From contig NZ_ANIJ01000032.1 in NCBI RefSeq assembly GCF_000347035.1, positions 248,001-312,000 of the forward strand: a stretch of DNA of 64,000 bases, in the 5' to 3' direction. The translations under genes were made by a program, and so were the position numbers. Below the pieces are notes generated by a model, which was not told the origin of the DNA, did not search any database, and was given only the letters and a program-made list of their open reading frames with translations. Positions 43,679 to 55,755 of this stretch are shown piece after piece; within the stretch, counting starts at the first letter, position 1, and each line of letters starts with the position of its first letter. The stretch is from Leptospira sp. B5-022. GTDB lineage: Bacteria > Spirochaetota > Leptospiria > Leptospirales > Leptospiraceae.

Positions 43679-44593
43679 TTAGACCGGAAATCCCAGGGCG
43701 AGCTTTATCTGGAGATAAAAATAAAGGATAGGGACGGTCAAAAGTAAAGCATCCGCTCTGTCCAAAATACCACCATGGCCCGGGATCAAATTCCCGGAGT
43801 CCTTTACTTTAGCATCCCGTTTCATAGCGGATTCCAATAGATCTCCTACGACTCCCACCAAAGACAAAATTAAAGAAATTAGGAATACTTCCGCTCCGGA
43901 AACTAAAGGAGCGACTCCGGTGCTTCTCTCCCAAAGTATGTTCAGAACGAATACGGAGATCATTGCCACTATGATCCCGGAAACGTATCCTTCCCAGGTT
44001 TTTTTAGGGGAAATGGCAAGTCCTGCAGGATTTCTACCGAACCAACGCCCGCCGAAATATCCGCCTACATCCGTTAAGAATGTCGCAACGGATACTAAGA
44101 ATACATAATAGATCCCTTCGTTCATTCCCAATAGAAGAAGTAAATGTCCGAGTGGGATCGCAGCATAAACAACTCCCAAGATCGTGGAACTAACGGAGAA
44201 GATGGCGCCATCCAATGGTCTTCTCAAAATTTGGAGAAGGAAACTGAATAGGAAAAGTAATACAAAAGAGAATATGACCGCATCGAAACTAGGCACAAAC
44301 AATTTAAAATGTGTTTGAAAGAAAATTGGCGGCTCGAATTTATTCTGGGAGGCTACAAATCTAAAATAATAAATCAATAATATTATAATAAAGAAGAATA
44401 TCCCGGTCCCCTTAAAAGGTCTTCCGTCCTGGCCTCGATCGGAAAGCCTGTAAAATTCAGTCAGACCTATCACTCCCCCGATGAGAAGTATCGCCAACGT
44501 TTGTAAATAATAAAAATCCCTGTAAAAGATCATGAACAGGTAGAGGGCTACGAGCACAGCCGCAGAAAGGATCCTTTTTGTAGTTTCACCCAT
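43679..44593 (-). CDS. cdsA: Phosphatidate cytidylyltransferase
   Basis: Inner-membrane enzyme making CDP-diacylglycerol from phosphatidic acid and CTP, the branch point of phospholipid synthesis. 304 aa with about eight membrane helices. The family signature [20 protein letters not shown] followed by RADALLL is complete. It overlaps uppS by 8 nt and precedes dxr, the usual order uppS-cdsA-dxr. Confidence 0.96.
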   Translation of the reverse strand: MGETTKRILSAAVLVALYLFMIFYRDFYYLQTLAILLIGGVIGLTEFYRLSDRGQDGRPFKGTGIFFFIIILLIYYFRFVASQNKFEPPIFFQTHFKLFVPSFDAVIFSFVLLFLFSFLLQILRRPLDGAIFSVSSTILGVVYAAIPLGHLLLLLGMNEGIYYVFLVSVATFLTDVGGYFGGRWFGRNPAGLAISPKKTWEGYVSGIIVAMISVFVLNILWERSTGVAPLVSGAEVFLISLILSLVGVVGDLLESAMKRDAKVKDSGNLIPGHGGILDRADALLLTVPILYFYLQIKLALGFPV

Positions 44594-45311
44594 TCTCTAA
44601 ACCTCCGAATTTTCGGGTCCTTCCCCGGAACCAATCCAGCGCCTCTCTCAGATCCTTGTCTCCGAAATCAGGCCAAAGATTTTCCGTAAAAAAAAGCTCC
44701 GCATAAGCGGATTGCCATAGAAGGAAATTGGATAATCTCCTCTCCCCGGCGGTTCTAATCAATAAATCTACCGCCGGAAGGGGGTACGTATACAAATATT
44801 TTTCGAGTTCTTTTATGCTGATCGGTTTTTGGATGGAGATGGACTTCTTCTTTCTTTCTTCCACTAATCTGGAAAATGCGTTTAAAATCTCTTCTTGAGA
44901 CCCGTAATTTAAACAAAAGTTCACCGTTAATTTACGGTTTTTGCGGGTAATTTCTGCCGCATGATCGATTTTAGATAAAACTAAGGAACTAAGCTTTTTC
45001 TTAGAACCGGAATGTAATATCCTAATTCCTTTGGCGTGGATCTTGTCCAAACGAGAATCTATAAATTCCACCAATAGATTAAATATGGATCGGATCTCAG
45101 TGATCGGACGCTTCCAGTTTTCGGTAGAAAATGCGTATAAGGAAACTACCTCTAAACCTAAGGAAAGACTAGAGTCCATAAGACGATCGATCGCGTCCGC
45201 CCCTGCCCTATGTCCTTCGGACCTGGAGAGTCCCTTAGATGTCGCCCATCTTCCGTTCCCATCCATGATGACGGCAACGTGACGGGGAATTTTTTTTTGG
45301 GAAGAAGCCAA
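44586..45311 (-). CDS. uppS: Isoprenyl transferase (undecaprenyl diphosphate synthase)
   Basis: Builds the C55 lipid carrier for peptidoglycan and other envelope polymers by cis condensation of isopentenyl units. 241 aa. The catalytic motif HVAVIMDGNGRWA has Asp17, with STENWKRP and the C-terminal IRTAGERRLSNFLLWQSAYAE. The start is TTG at 45311, 3 nt after the frr stop, since no ATG fits. Connects the MEP products (dxs, dxr) to the cell wall. Confidence 0.96.
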   Translation of the reverse strand: MASSQKKIPRHVAVIMDGNGRWATSKGLSRSEGHRAGADAIDRLMDSSLSLGLEVVSLYAFSTENWKRPITEIRSIFNLLVEFIDSRLDKIHAKGIRILHSGSKKKLSSLVLSKIDHAAEITRKNRKLTVNFCLNYGSQEEILNAFSRLVEERKKKSISIQKPISIKELEKYLYTYPLPAVDLLIRTAGERRLSNFLLWQSAYAELFFTENLWPDFGDKDLREALDWFRGRTRKFGGLENG

Positions 45312-45313
45312 AC

Positions 45314-46613
<1,300 letters not shown>

Positions 46614-47213
46614 TTAGAGGCCGCCAACCTGGTAACGAGTAAAGCGGGCAACAGTGATATTCTCACCGAACTTCGCGATTGCTTCCTTAACCAGATCATC
46701 AACCGTCTTGTTATTATCCTTGATGAACGCTTGGTTCAAAAGACAAACTTCGGAGAAGTATTTTTTGATCTTTCCCGGAACGATCTTTTCGATCTGCTCA
46801 GGTTTTTTACCTTCTTCCTTAAGTTGTGCTTCGATCACCTTTTTTTCGCGTTCAATATCTTCCGCAGGGACTTGTTCTTCGCTCACGTATAATGGAGACA
46901 TTGCCGCAATTTGCAGACAGATCTCTTTTCCGAGCGCTTCAAAAGCCTCGTTACGTGCAACGAAGTCGGTCTCGGAGTTTAATTCTAAAAGAACTCCGAT
47001 CTTTCCGTCTCCGTGGATATAGGAAATATTTCTTCCTTCTTTGGTCACACGTCCCGCTTTTTTAGAAGCCTTAGCGATCCCTTTTTCACGCAACCAATCT
47101 GCGGATTTATCTAGATCGTTATTGTTCTCTTGAAGAGCTTTTTTACAATCCATCAATCCCGCACCGGTGCGGTCTCTCAGTTCCTTAATAAGGTCGGTAG
47201 TAGATGCTGACAT
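46614..47213 (-). CDS. tsf: Elongation factor Ts, short form
   Basis: Nucleotide exchange factor for EF-Tu. 199 aa, shorter than the roughly 280 aa E. coli protein because the second core subdomain is missing or reduced, as in Thermus and other short-form EF-Ts. The UBA-like N-terminus TDLIKELRDRTGAGLMDCKK and the TDFVARNEAF element are present. Located 11 nt after rpsB. Confidence 0.96.
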   Translation of the reverse strand: MSASTTDLIKELRDRTGAGLMDCKKALQENNNDLDKSADWLREKGIAKASKKAGRVTKEGRNISYIHGDGKIGVLLELNSETDFVARNEAFEALGKEICLQIAAMSPLYVSEEQVPAEDIEREKKVIEAQLKEEGKKPEQIEKIVPGKIKKYFSEVCLLNQAFIKDNNKTVDDLVKEAIAKFGENITVARFTRYQVGGL

Positions 47214-47224
47214 GATCTTCCCTC

Positions 47225-48094
<870 letters not shown>

Positions 48095-48101
48095 GAGTTG
48101 T

Positions 48102-48362
48102 TTACCCCTTTTTTAGTACGAAGAACAATGTCGCCACAAGTCCCAAAAGACTTGCAGGGGTAACTTGTGCTTCGACTTTAATTACGTAAAGTTCCAGCCG
48201 AACCGGTTCTTGTAAGAGGTAGACGGAGAGGATATGGACCCCAAAAACGTTGTCGATGATTACTCCGACTACGGCTCCGGCCAAGGTTCCTAAAAAGATG
48301 GCTAATGCGATTTTGGCCGCTTTTCCGCCGTCCATAGGTCGTTTCGGGCTAGCAGATACCAA
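48102..48362 (-). CDS. Small membrane protein, DUF4321-like
   Basis: An 86-aa protein with two hydrophobic helices ([19 protein letters not shown] and [14 protein letters not shown]) around a beta-rich centre. The pattern matches what I know of the DUF4321 family of small membrane proteins, but the match is tentative. The TTG start at 48362 has no good ribosome-binding site; an ATG at codon 10 (48335) is a real alternative. It lies between bactofilin and rpsB in the long operon. Function unknown. Confidence 0.6.
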   Translation of the reverse strand: MVSASPKRPMDGGKAAKIALAIFLGTLAGAVVGVIIDNVFGVHILSVYLLQEPVRLELYVIKVEAQVTPASLLGLVATLFFVLKKG

Positions 48363-48384
48363 TGTTCCAGGTTGGACCTAGGGG

Positions 48385-48768
48385 TCAATCCTTATTAGGA
48401 AGGATCATCTCGCAGTTGCCTTCGAAGATCACGCCGTCTGCGATCTGCAGTTTGGCAGTCTTAATGTTTCCGTTTACTTTTCCGCTTGGAAGCATTTCCA
48501 AGCGCTGGGTAGCGATCACATTTCCTGTGATTTCTCCTCCGACGATTACTGTACCGGCTTTGATATTGGCTTTGACCTTGGCTCCCTCGCTGACTAATAG
48601 AAATCCTTCGGATTCTATTTCTCCTTGGAACTCACCGGAGATCTCCAACGGTTTTTTGAAATTCAGAATGCCAGAGAAATGCGTGCCTCTTCCTAAAACA
48701 GTGGAGATAGTCCCGAATTCGGTTACAGTGCGGCTTGGTTTGGATGCAGTTGCGGCTTTTTTTGACAT
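48385..48768 (-). CDS. Bactofilin family cytoskeletal protein
   Basis: A 127-aa protein of the bactofilin (DUF583) family, which polymerises into filaments through a right-handed beta-helix core. The alternating pattern GTIVVGGEITGNVIATQRLE, SGKVNGNIKTAKLQIADGV is the hallmark. Bactofilins take part in cell shape and peptidoglycan work, which is relevant to helical spirochetes. A short Ser/Lys-rich N-terminal tail precedes the core and may bind membrane or partners. It lies next to a TPR protein and acpS. Confidence 0.92.
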   Translation of the reverse strand: MSKKAATASKPSRTVTEFGTISTVLGRGTHFSGILNFKKPLEISGEFQGEIESEGFLLVSEGAKVKANIKAGTVIVGGEITGNVIATQRLEMLPSGKVNGNIKTAKLQIADGVIFEGNCEMILPNKD

Positions 48769-48777
48769 GATACCAGA

Positions 48778-48999
48778 TTATTTCGTTTTCATCTCGAAAA
48801 CCCCATCCCAATCTTCCGGAGGAGGATTCGCTATAAATGCTTCGCAGCGTCCTATATATTTTTTAGATGGTCCGTCGTTTGGAGTGATCTCTACTGCTTT
48901 TTTGAACAATTCCCAAGCTTCCTTGAACTTTCTATTCTTGTACAATGCGAGACCTTCGTCGTACAATTTCAGAGTTTGTTTAAAAGACTCGGTAATCAT
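48778..48999 (-). CDS. Small TPR-like protein
   Basis: A 73-aa protein containing one TPR-like helical pair (GLALYKNRKFKEAWELFKKA, VEITPNDGPSKKYIGRCEAF). The C-terminal part (NPPPEDWDGVFEMKTK) resembles the conserved segment following TPR-like repeats in some cyclase-associated and adenylate-cyclase-linked proteins, but the meaning here is unclear. No signal peptide. Lies 6 nt from acpS and 9 nt from bactofilin, so it is co-transcribed. Confidence 0.75.
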   Translation of the reverse strand: MITESFKQTLKLYDEGLALYKNRKFKEAWELFKKAVEITPNDGPSKKYIGRCEAFIANPPPEDWDGVFEMKTK

Positions 49000-49005
49000 T
49001 ATAGC

Positions 49006-49386
49006 TCACTCCTTATAGAGAACGACAATTGCAGTGGAATAATTTTCCGCATGGCTGATGGATACGGAAACACCACTATAACCTTTCTCGAGGAACAATT
49101 CTTTCGATTTTCCGTGAAGTACCAATTCTTTTTTTCCGAATTCCTTCCCGAAAAGTTCGATTTCTCTCATGTCAAGAAGGACCTTGTGTCCCGGCTCTAT
49201 CGCCTTGATAAATGCTTCTTTTACACAAAATCTTCCACTAAGATGTGGTACAGGATCCTTCCTTCCTGAGCAGTATGCGATCTCGGTTTCGGAAAACACT
49301 CTTTTCAGAAATCTTTCGCCGTGTTTATTGAGTAAGTCCCTGATCCTGGAATTTTCTACTATATCATTCCCTACTGTGATCTTCAT
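49006..49386 (-). CDS. acpS: Holo-ACP synthase
   Basis: Transfers 4'-phosphopantetheine from CoA to acyl carrier protein. 126 aa. The Mg-binding Asp8 lies in TVGNDIVENSRI and the Glu of FCVKEAFIKAI is the second metal ligand; VSISHAENYSTAI is the C-terminal signature. Overlaps the CdaR gene by 4 nt (ATGA). In many bacteria acpS lies near cell-wall or c-di-AMP genes, as here. Confidence 0.95.
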   Translation of the reverse strand: MKITVGNDIVENSRIRDLLNKHGERFLKRVFSETEIAYCSGRKDPVPHLSGRFCVKEAFIKAIEPGHKVLLDMREIELFGKEFGKKELVLHGKSKELFLEKGYSGVSVSISHAENYSTAIVVLYKE

Positions 49387-50447
49387 TCTTCCTCAGGCTC
49401 CGGCAGAGGTTCTTCCGAGCCCGGATCCGAGTTTCCGTCTCCCCCTTCTTCGCTTCCGGTTCCATCCTGACCGATATCCGGGCGGACTCTATACAAAATG
49501 GAAATTCGATCGGGAAAAACTCCCTGGATCTCGACGGATTTTAAACTAGGTGCTTTTTCCAAACGGATTTTTGCAACCACCGGTTTGCTATCGGGCAGGA
49601 TCTTTTTTGTTTTGGGATCGTATTTATGGGAACAGAACACACTCGCATTTAGACCCTTGATGATCTGGATACTTCGTAGCGGAGTTTTCGATTGTAATTT
49701 TACTGAAACTTCCTGTTCGGAAAATTCGGCTTCCAGATTTTTATCCAGGTTCTGGCATTTTACGGGAACTCCTAAAACGATACTCTCTCCCGGAGTGGAA
49801 GAATCCGCTACAATATTCACCGTTACGGAAACTTCTCTTATATTGTCCCTGTATTTTAATCCCGCAGGAAGATCCGGTACCTTAAATTTCTGAGTGAATG
49901 TTTTCGTTTTATCCTTCAAAGAGATAGCAGGCAGAGCGGCTACCCTACCTACTTTATCGAACTCGGATGGATTACCTACAACGACTAGGCTAGTGGGAGA
50001 AACGAAATGAGAAGATTTGATATAATCCTTAGGCGGATCTCCTTGGAATCTTGGCTCAAGCACCAGTGTCCTGCTGACATTGGACTCGACAATGATCCGG
50101 ACCTTCTCCTTTCCCGGAATTTTAGAGATCCTTAATCCTGGAGTTGTTCCTCCAAATCGGACCACGTTTACAATATTTTCCCCGGGATGAAGATCCGCCG
50201 GAGAAATGTAAGCCTTCAAGGAAGGAGTGTAGAAGTTTACGTAATCCCGCACCCCTTCCACTTTAACCGGAAAAGTAGTATCCGACCCCTTGGCGATGAT
50301 CAATCCGTTACTTAATTTAGGATATTCAATCTTGATGTTTACTTCTCTTACAAGAATTTTAGAATTTTGTAAATTAATATAGAATAATGTGGCAAGAATG
50401 ATAGAGCCTAATTTTGCCTGCCAATTGTTCAGAAGGGCCTTAATCAT
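49383..50447 (-). CDS. cdaR: YbbR-repeat protein, CdaA regulator
   Basis: A 354-aa protein anchored by one N-terminal membrane helix ([18 protein letters not shown]) and then three or four YbbR repeats (about 40-310) on the outer face; the final 40 residues are Pro/Glu/Gly-rich. In Firmicutes CdaR binds and modulates the c-di-AMP cyclase CdaA. The gene follows cdaA with an 8-nt overlap, the conserved arrangement, so the same role is inferred. Ends overlapping acpS. Confidence 0.87.
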   Translation of the reverse strand: MIKALLNNWQAKLGSIILATLFYINLQNSKILVREVNIKIEYPKLSNGLIIAKGSDTTFPVKVEGVRDYVNFYTPSLKAYISPADLHPGENIVNVVRFGGTTPGLRISKIPGKEKVRIIVESNVSRTLVLEPRFQGDPPKDYIKSSHFVSPTSLVVVGNPSEFDKVGRVAALPAISLKDKTKTFTQKFKVPDLPAGLKYRDNIREVSVTVNIVADSSTPGESIVLGVPVKCQNLDKNLEAEFSEQEVSVKLQSKTPLRSIQIIKGLNASVFCSHKYDPKTKKILPDSKPVVAKIRLEKAPSLKSVEIQGVFPDRISILYRVRPDIGQDGTGSEEGGDGNSDPGSEEPLPEPEEE

Positions 50448-51279
50448 TCGAGTCCCCTGCTTCTTCCGATTCTAACCTTTTATCGGAATTCGGATTTCCC
50501 GGTCCTGATTTCTTTTCATGAAGAATAGTGTTCAAAAGATTTTTTAATTCGATCGGTTTGACCGGATGGATCATTTCCCCGTCATAACATACTGAAATCT
50601 CTCCGGTTTCTTCCGAAGTGACGACTACAACGGCATCCGATTCTTCCGCGATCCCTAGGGCCGCCCTATGTCTTGCTCCCATACGAGCATCGTCCAAATT
50701 TTGGGCCATCGGTAAGAATGCTCCCGCGCATGCGATACGGTTCTGCTCAATGATGACTGCTCCATCGTGAAGTGCAGTATTTTTTTTGAATATGGTAAGA
50801 AGAAGACTCGTGGAAAGAATCGCATCCAGTTGGACTGCTTGCTCTGCGATATCCTTCAGACTATGTTCTCGAACGATCGCAATGAGAGAACCTGTTTTAT
50901 TCTTAGCCATGATCTTTGCCGCTTCTACGATCTCGTCCAGATCGGTTACGGTTTTCAAAAGGAAAGGACGGAATAATCTTAGCCTCGCCATATCACCCGT
51001 GATCTTGCGAAGTTCCGGCTGCAGAAGTACTATGATCGCAAACACAAGCGCCGGACGGATATTATCTATGATCCAATCCAAAAGTTCAAAGTTCAAAGTT
51101 TGGGCGAAGATCCCGAGCACCCAAATAAAACCGATCCCCAAAAGAAGCTGCACCCCTCTTGTTCTGCGAAGGGTGGAATAGAATTGATAAATTAAAAAAC
51201 TAACGATCAGGATATCCAGGATCATCACGATCCCGAACTTATCACTTTGGAATAAACTGATGTTTTTTAAAAAATCCAT
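50440..51279 (-). CDS. cdaA: Diadenylate cyclase CdaA
   Basis: Makes cyclic di-AMP from two ATP. 279 aa: three N-terminal membrane helices (about 10-80) and a DisA_N/DAC domain (about 95-250). Active-site motifs are DGA ([10 protein letters not shown], near residue 169) and RHR (ARHRAALGI, near residue 200). c-di-AMP controls potassium and osmolyte transport and wall homeostasis in many bacteria. It lies 12 nt downstream of dapB and overlaps cdaR. Confidence 0.94.
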   Translation of the reverse strand: MDFLKNISLFQSDKFGIVMILDILIVSFLIYQFYSTLRRTRGVQLLLGIGFIWVLGIFAQTLNFELLDWIIDNIRPALVFAIIVLLQPELRKITGDMARLRLFRPFLLKTVTDLDEIVEAAKIMAKNKTGSLIAIVREHSLKDIAEQAVQLDAILSTSLLLTIFKKNTALHDGAVIIEQNRIACAGAFLPMAQNLDDARMGARHRAALGIAEESDAVVVVTSEETGEISVCYDGEMIHPVKPIELKNLLNTILHEKKSGPGNPNSDKRLESEEAGDSND

Positions 51280-51291
51280 TCCAAGAACCCT

Positions 51292-52098
51292 TTATAACCC
51301 TAATACGGAAAACATATCATAAAGGCCCTTTTCTCTTCCGATCAAAAATTCGGCGGCTTTTACCGAGCCAACTGCAAAAGTTTTTCTATCCTGGGCTTTA
51401 TGCGAAATTTCCACTCTTTCTTCCGGAGTAAAAAAATAGACGGTATGATCTCCCACTACCTCTCCCGCTCGAAGAGTATGGATCCCGATTTCTTTAGGGT
51501 CCCTTTCCGGAAGAATTCCATGGCGACCGTGTACAATATTCGACTCCGTCCTGGAAAGAGTCTCCAAAAGGATTGCTTTGAGTTTTTCCGCAGTTCCGGA
51601 AGGTGCGTCTTTTTTATGACGATGATGGATATCTTGGATCTCTATATCCGCCAGGTCCCCCATCACTTTCGCTGCGATTTCGGTCAGTTTAAAAAGTAAA
51701 TTCACACCGATCGACATATTGGGAGAATACACGATCGGAATTATTTTAGAAGTTTCTTTTAACAATTCCTTATGAGAATCCGCAAGACCTGTAGTACCTA
51801 CAACAACGGGTTTTTTGGATTCCTTGCAGATAGATAGAACTTCGGGTAATACTTCCCGGATAGAAAAATCGATCACCGTATCCGATTCGGCGACGGATTT
51901 GGAAAGATCGTCAGAAAACAAAATTTCATTTTGTTTGAGTCCGGAATGTAAACCGGAATCCAAACCCAAATAAACGGAACCTTTACCTACTACCGCAGCG
52001 GAAAGTTCCGAAATTTTCGATTGGGAAAGCACTTGGATAATAGCCTTCCCCATTCTGCCGGAAGCGCCAATGACTGCGACACGATTCTTGCGGGCCAA
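51292..52098 (-). CDS. dapB: 4-hydroxy-tetrahydrodipicolinate reductase
   Basis: Second step of the lysine/diaminopimelate branch, supplying peptidoglycan. 268 aa. Rossmann motif [12 protein letters not shown] at the N-terminus, [19 protein letters not shown], and the substrate motif [12 protein letters not shown] near residue 155. The start is TTG at 52098, 10 nt after dapA. Functional neighbours dapA (upstream) and cdaA (downstream) make a wall-precursor and c-di-AMP group. Confidence 0.96.
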   Translation of the reverse strand: MARKNRVAVIGASGRMGKAIIQVLSQSKISELSAAVVGKGSVYLGLDSGLHSGLKQNEILFSDDLSKSVAESDTVIDFSIREVLPEVLSICKESKKPVVVGTTGLADSHKELLKETSKIIPIVYSPNMSIGVNLLFKLTEIAAKVMGDLADIEIQDIHHRHKKDAPSGTAEKLKAILLETLSRTESNIVHGRHGILPERDPKEIGIHTLRAGEVVGDHTVYFFTPEERVEISHKAQDRKTFAVGSVKAAEFLIGREKGLYDMFSVLGL

Positions 52099-52108
52099 AT
52101 CGAATACC

Positions 52109-52993
52109 TTATTTATAACCTTTCGCCAAAAGGTCGGAAACTATTTTTTTCAAACGATCCGCGCCGGGACCTACACTCAAAGAAGTCAGCGGAAGACGGA
52201 TCTCAGCCGAGCAGAATCCGTTCCAGCTCATCGCCGCTTTAATCGGAATAGGATTGGTCTCGATGAACGCCAACGCGAATAATTCCAAGAAATCATAATG
52301 GATTTTTTGAGCGCCTGCCAAGTCTCCTGTTTGGAAAGATTCGACAAGCTTCACCAAACTTTCAGGAAATAGATTCGAGATCACGGAAACCACGCCCCTT
52401 CCACCTAAGGAGAGAAGAGGCAAAGTCAAATTATCGTCTCCGGAAAGAACAGTCATCTTGTCCCCAACCAGAGAAATGAGCTTGGACATCTGTCCCAGGT
52501 CCCCCGTAGCTTCTTTCATGGATCTGATCTTAGGATGTTCCGATAAACGAAGAACGGTTTCCGGCAATAAATTCACGGAAGTCCGACCGGGAATATTGTA
52601 CAACATCACAGGCACGGAAGAATGATCCGCGACCTCTTTAAAATGAAGGAATAAACCCTCTTGAGTAGGTTTATTGTAATACGGATTCACTTGGAGTATA
52701 CCGTCGACTCCGTCCTTGCAGGCTGCCTCTGTCAGTTCCACAGCCTCTCTGGTGGAGTTGGAACCTGTACCGGCCACGACCAAAATCCGCTTTTTGACAT
52801 GTTTCACGGTTTCGCGGATCAGTTCCGCGTGTTCTTCATGGGAAAGAGTGGGAGATTCGCCGGTGGTACCGCATGGCACAACCCCGCTTACCCTCGCTTG
52901 GATCTGTTTGTCCAAAAGCGAAAAATAGGAATCATAATCTATTTTCCCGTTCCTAAATGGGGTAATAATGGCAGTAAATACGCCTTGAAACAT
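52109..52993 (-). CDS. dapA: 4-hydroxy-tetrahydrodipicolinate synthase
   Basis: Class I aldolase condensing pyruvate and aspartate semialdehyde. 294 aa TIM barrel from the ATG at 52993 ([13 protein letters not shown]), with AGGA upstream; an upstream in-frame TTG would add 12 unconserved residues. [23 protein letters not shown] (Tyr of the triad) and the Schiff-base Lys in [10 protein letters not shown] are present. First DAP-pathway gene here, followed by dapB. Confidence 0.96.
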   Translation of the reverse strand: MFQGVFTAIITPFRNGKIDYDSYFSLLDKQIQARVSGVVPCGTTGESPTLSHEEHAELIRETVKHVKKRILVVAGTGSNSTREAVELTEAACKDGVDGILQVNPYYNKPTQEGLFLHFKEVADHSSVPVMLYNIPGRTSVNLLPETVLRLSEHPKIRSMKEATGDLGQMSKLISLVGDKMTVLSGDDNLTLPLLSLGGRGVVSVISNLFPESLVKLVESFQTGDLAGAQKIHYDFLELFALAFIETNPIPIKAAMSWNGFCSAEIRLPLTSLSVGPGADRLKKIVSDLLAKGYK

Positions 52994-53033
52994 AATATAT
53001 AAATTCCTGATCCCTGGACGATTTGGCAACCGT

Positions 53034-54251
53034 TTAATAATGACTCCTTACCTGATCCATTCTCCAGCTAAGATAGATTAATACACCCATTTCCAAAAAC
53101 CCGGACCATACGAATGTGGAAGGAATTCCGATCCGGTCCGAGAAAAATCCGGACAAAATTCCGGAGAATGCAGGAACCAAGAGAAAAACCAGGCTATATA
53201 AAGAGAGGATCCGACCTCTGATATGATTTTCCGTATTTTGTTGGATCCCAGCCGGGATAAGCGTGATGATCACTCCGGTCACAAAGCCGAACAAGAAAAA
53301 ACATATTACGGTCAGCACCAAACTGTCGGCAAGAAAAGGAACCAAAGAAAAAAGTAAACAACTGAAAAGGGCCGATCCAAAAAGAATATGCCCCTTCTTT
53401 TTTAAACCATGAAGAAGAAACGTAACTCCTCCTCCGATCACAAGCCCGATTCCAAGAGAAGAAAGTAATGCGCCCCTTGCTCCTTCACTTAATCCTAATA
53501 TTTCTTTAGCATATTTAGGAAGAAGTACCTGGACGGGACCGACTAACAGGACAACTGCGCCCATAAGTAAAAGGAATTGAGAAACCAGAGTGGATTTTTT
53601 TAAATAAGCAACTAGTTCCGAGATCCCCGGGCCGGAAACAGTGTGACCTCTTTCTCTCATCTGTACCGGGATCAATACCAAAAAGAAAACACTCAGAATA
53701 TAAGCGGAACCAATTCCCATAAAAACATATTTAAAGGAGAAGTATTCCTTAAAATATCCGGCCACCAAAGGCGCAAGTCCGTATCCGAAAAGTACAAGAG
53801 TGTTCAACCAAACACTGTGTTTTCCTATTTTAGAATGTTCTAATAGATCGCCGAGGATCGCAAATCTTCCGGGCATCACAAAAGAAAGCCCGATCCCGGA
53901 AAGCACCGAAGATACTAAAAGAAGATACGGTTTTCCGGGAGAGATCCAACCCAAATGTAAGGCCAAAGCGGCAAATCCGGAACCGCAGGCCATTGAGATC
54001 TGAGCCGCTGCAAGTAACCATTTCCTGGAATACTTATCCAATAATCTCCCCGCAGTGAAACTCAAAAACAGCAAGGGAAAACATACGAAGAAGAATACGT
54101 AAGCCGAAAACGTATCCGAATCCGATATACTTTGGGAAAGGATTATGGCGGTGTAATTGAACATATTTCCCGCAAGTAGACCCAGGATAGAAGAGAGATA
54201 ATAGAAAAGTATCACGGTAAGGATCTTGAGAAAGATCAACTCCCCCGGCAA
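53034..54251 (-). CDS. Major facilitator superfamily transporter
   Basis: A 405-aa inner-membrane transporter with about 12 hydrophobic helices. An MFS-type loop [15 protein letters not shown] follows helix 2, the family's hallmark position. The central cytoplasmic loop is short. Substrate cannot be inferred. The start is uncertain: TTG at 54251 has no clear ribosome-binding site, and a GTG at 54215 is possible, so the first helix may be shorter. It ends 40 nt upstream of dapA and probably opens this operon. Confidence 0.85.
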   Translation of the reverse strand: MPGELIFLKILTVILFYYLSSILGLLAGNMFNYTAIILSQSISDSDTFSAYVFFFVCFPLLFLSFTAGRLLDKYSRKWLLAAAQISMACGSGFAALALHLGWISPGKPYLLLVSSVLSGIGLSFVMPGRFAILGDLLEHSKIGKHSVWLNTLVLFGYGLAPLVAGYFKEYFSFKYVFMGIGSAYILSVFFLVLIPVQMRERGHTVSGPGISELVAYLKKSTLVSQFLLLMGAVVLLVGPVQVLLPKYAKEILGLSEGARGALLSSLGIGLVIGGGVTFLLHGLKKKGHILFGSALFSCLLFSLVPFLADSLVLTVICFFLFGFVTGVIITLIPAGIQQNTENHIRGRILSLYSLVFLLVPAFSGILSGFFSDRIGIPSTFVWSGFLEMGVLIYLSWRMDQVRSHY

Positions 54252-54324
54252 GCGGAATTCGCAAGATTTCGGTTCGTATCGAGACCGCGGAATTCATATA
54301 GGAACAATAGAAGTTTTTAAAAAT

Positions 54325-55176
54325 TTATCTCTTTCCGCCGTAACTGGGTCCAGCGATGATTAATGCAATCGTATAGACCGGGGTTAGCAGTATATCTCCT
54401 AAATATGTAAAAGGATACAGTATATAAAAGAAAGGTTTTGCAGGATCTTTTCGTTCTATACGATCGGGAATTACCGCCGTTATTTTATTGTTTTCACGAT
54501 TTTTTAATTTTTCATCTGCCTCTATCCAAACGTAATTGGCTGTAGTTCCAATCCGGACCCGAACTCCGTCTTTTGGAGCCCATTTAGTCAAAGGGATGGG
54601 AATTTTCCAATCCTTGAGAAAATACTCATCATGCTGGAATGGTCGACAAAACTCATTTCCACAATCCATCAAAACGATCTTTTTGCCATCAGACTTTTGC
54701 AAAAGAAGAAAAGAACCTCCATCCCATTTCGCCGATTCAATATCTTTAAATGTAACCTCTTCACTTAAAATATTTACTCCAACTTCGTATAAATTTTTTC
54801 TAATAGTAGTATTCGTCATATCTATAATAATATCGCCGAACAATAAAGGGATTTGACCTTCTCGGAATTTATGGACCGAAGATTTAATAAGAGAACAATC
54901 CGTACACACTTCGAATATTCCTTTGGCAAAATCTTCCTGAGAAATTAAAGAATTGGAATTTGGGATTTTTAGATAAAATTCCTTTTCCAAAGCATCTTCA
55001 TTTTTTCCCAAAAACTTCACATAAAGCTCGGATTCTTTATCTTTATATAACCCTAATATGTTCTTGAATTGAATAGGATCATAATCGACTCTTTCTATCC
55101 TTCGATTTAAGGACACGGTTAAACAATCGATTTGAAATAAAAAAAGCAATAAGACGATCCGGGACAGTTTAAACAT
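54325..55176 (-). CDS. Putative lipoprotein of unknown function
   Basis: A 283-aa protein with signal sequence LSRIVLLLFLFQIDC; the Cys is preceded by FQID, a relaxed spirochete lipobox. It has a C-terminal hydrophobic segment (FFYILYPFTYLGDILLTPVY) and paired Cys (VCTDCS, DCGNEFC). Internal strand-rich segments (KWDGGSFLLLQKSDGKKIVL) suggest a beta domain. I recognise no family. It precedes the MFS gene at 73 nt, with a Tyr/Ala-rich tail. Confidence 0.65.
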   Translation of the reverse strand: MFKLSRIVLLLFLFQIDCLTVSLNRRIERVDYDPIQFKNILGLYKDKESELYVKFLGKNEDALEKEFYLKIPNSNSLISQEDFAKGIFEVCTDCSLIKSSVHKFREGQIPLLFGDIIIDMTNTTIRKNLYEVGVNILSEEVTFKDIESAKWDGGSFLLLQKSDGKKIVLMDCGNEFCRPFQHDEYFLKDWKIPIPLTKWAPKDGVRVRIGTTANYVWIEADEKLKNRENNKITAVIPDRIERKDPAKPFFYILYPFTYLGDILLTPVYTIALIIAGPSYGGKR

Positions 55177-55755
55177 AATTTATTTCTTTTTAAATATGAT
55201 CTTAGGCGAAAACAAGATCGGTTCAATCCATTATTTGGATGTTCTGGCAATAAAAAACCGCAAAAACGACAGCACGATAAACAGCTGATCACTTTTTGTA
55301 ATGTGGACAATTTCTTAGGACAAGGCATCACCGTGGACCTTCCAATACAATCTTCCGATATTCTACAACACTTTCGACTAACTGCACTGCGAAGGGCCAC
55401 ACTCTTAGTCGTTTGGGGATACACTGCAAACCGAAGTAAAAGTATACACAAAAGAGGCGCCTGCTCGAGCCCTTAAGTAGCAGATCCATGGAACGAACAG
55501 TGTTTACGATCATATAGCCTGCCATCGAATCACTTACACGAGGGATACAAAAATATATTATAAAAATTTAATTATATATCAAACATTAACTACTAACACC
55601 GTTCGCTCAAAGCTGTCACTTTGTAATATTACGAATGTTCAATATAGAAAAAAATATTTTCCATTTGGAAATTGACTTCATAACTCCACCTTATATGATT
55701 TGGCTCGAAGAGAATATAGAAATCTCCTTCAATAGAGAGTGGAGTTAATTTAAAA
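55177..55755. other. Gene-free gap with a promoter for the SGNH hydrolase
   Basis: This 579-bp gap between a minus-strand lipoprotein and a plus-strand SGNH gene contains short open frames on the minus strand (to about 110 aa) that show no family resemblance, so I do not call them. A good sigma-70-like promoter, TTGACT (55672-55677) and TATGAT (55694-55699) with a 16-bp spacer, leads to the ribosome-binding site GGAG at 55741 and the ATG at 55756. The rest is AT-rich. Confidence 0.6.

Noticed and set aside
55119..55525. Two overlapping minus-strand frames of 65-110 residues in the gap before the SGNH gene
   Set aside because: Cys/Arg/Leu-rich translations with no recognisable domain, no clear ribosome-binding site, and one overlaps the lipoprotein start; likely chance.
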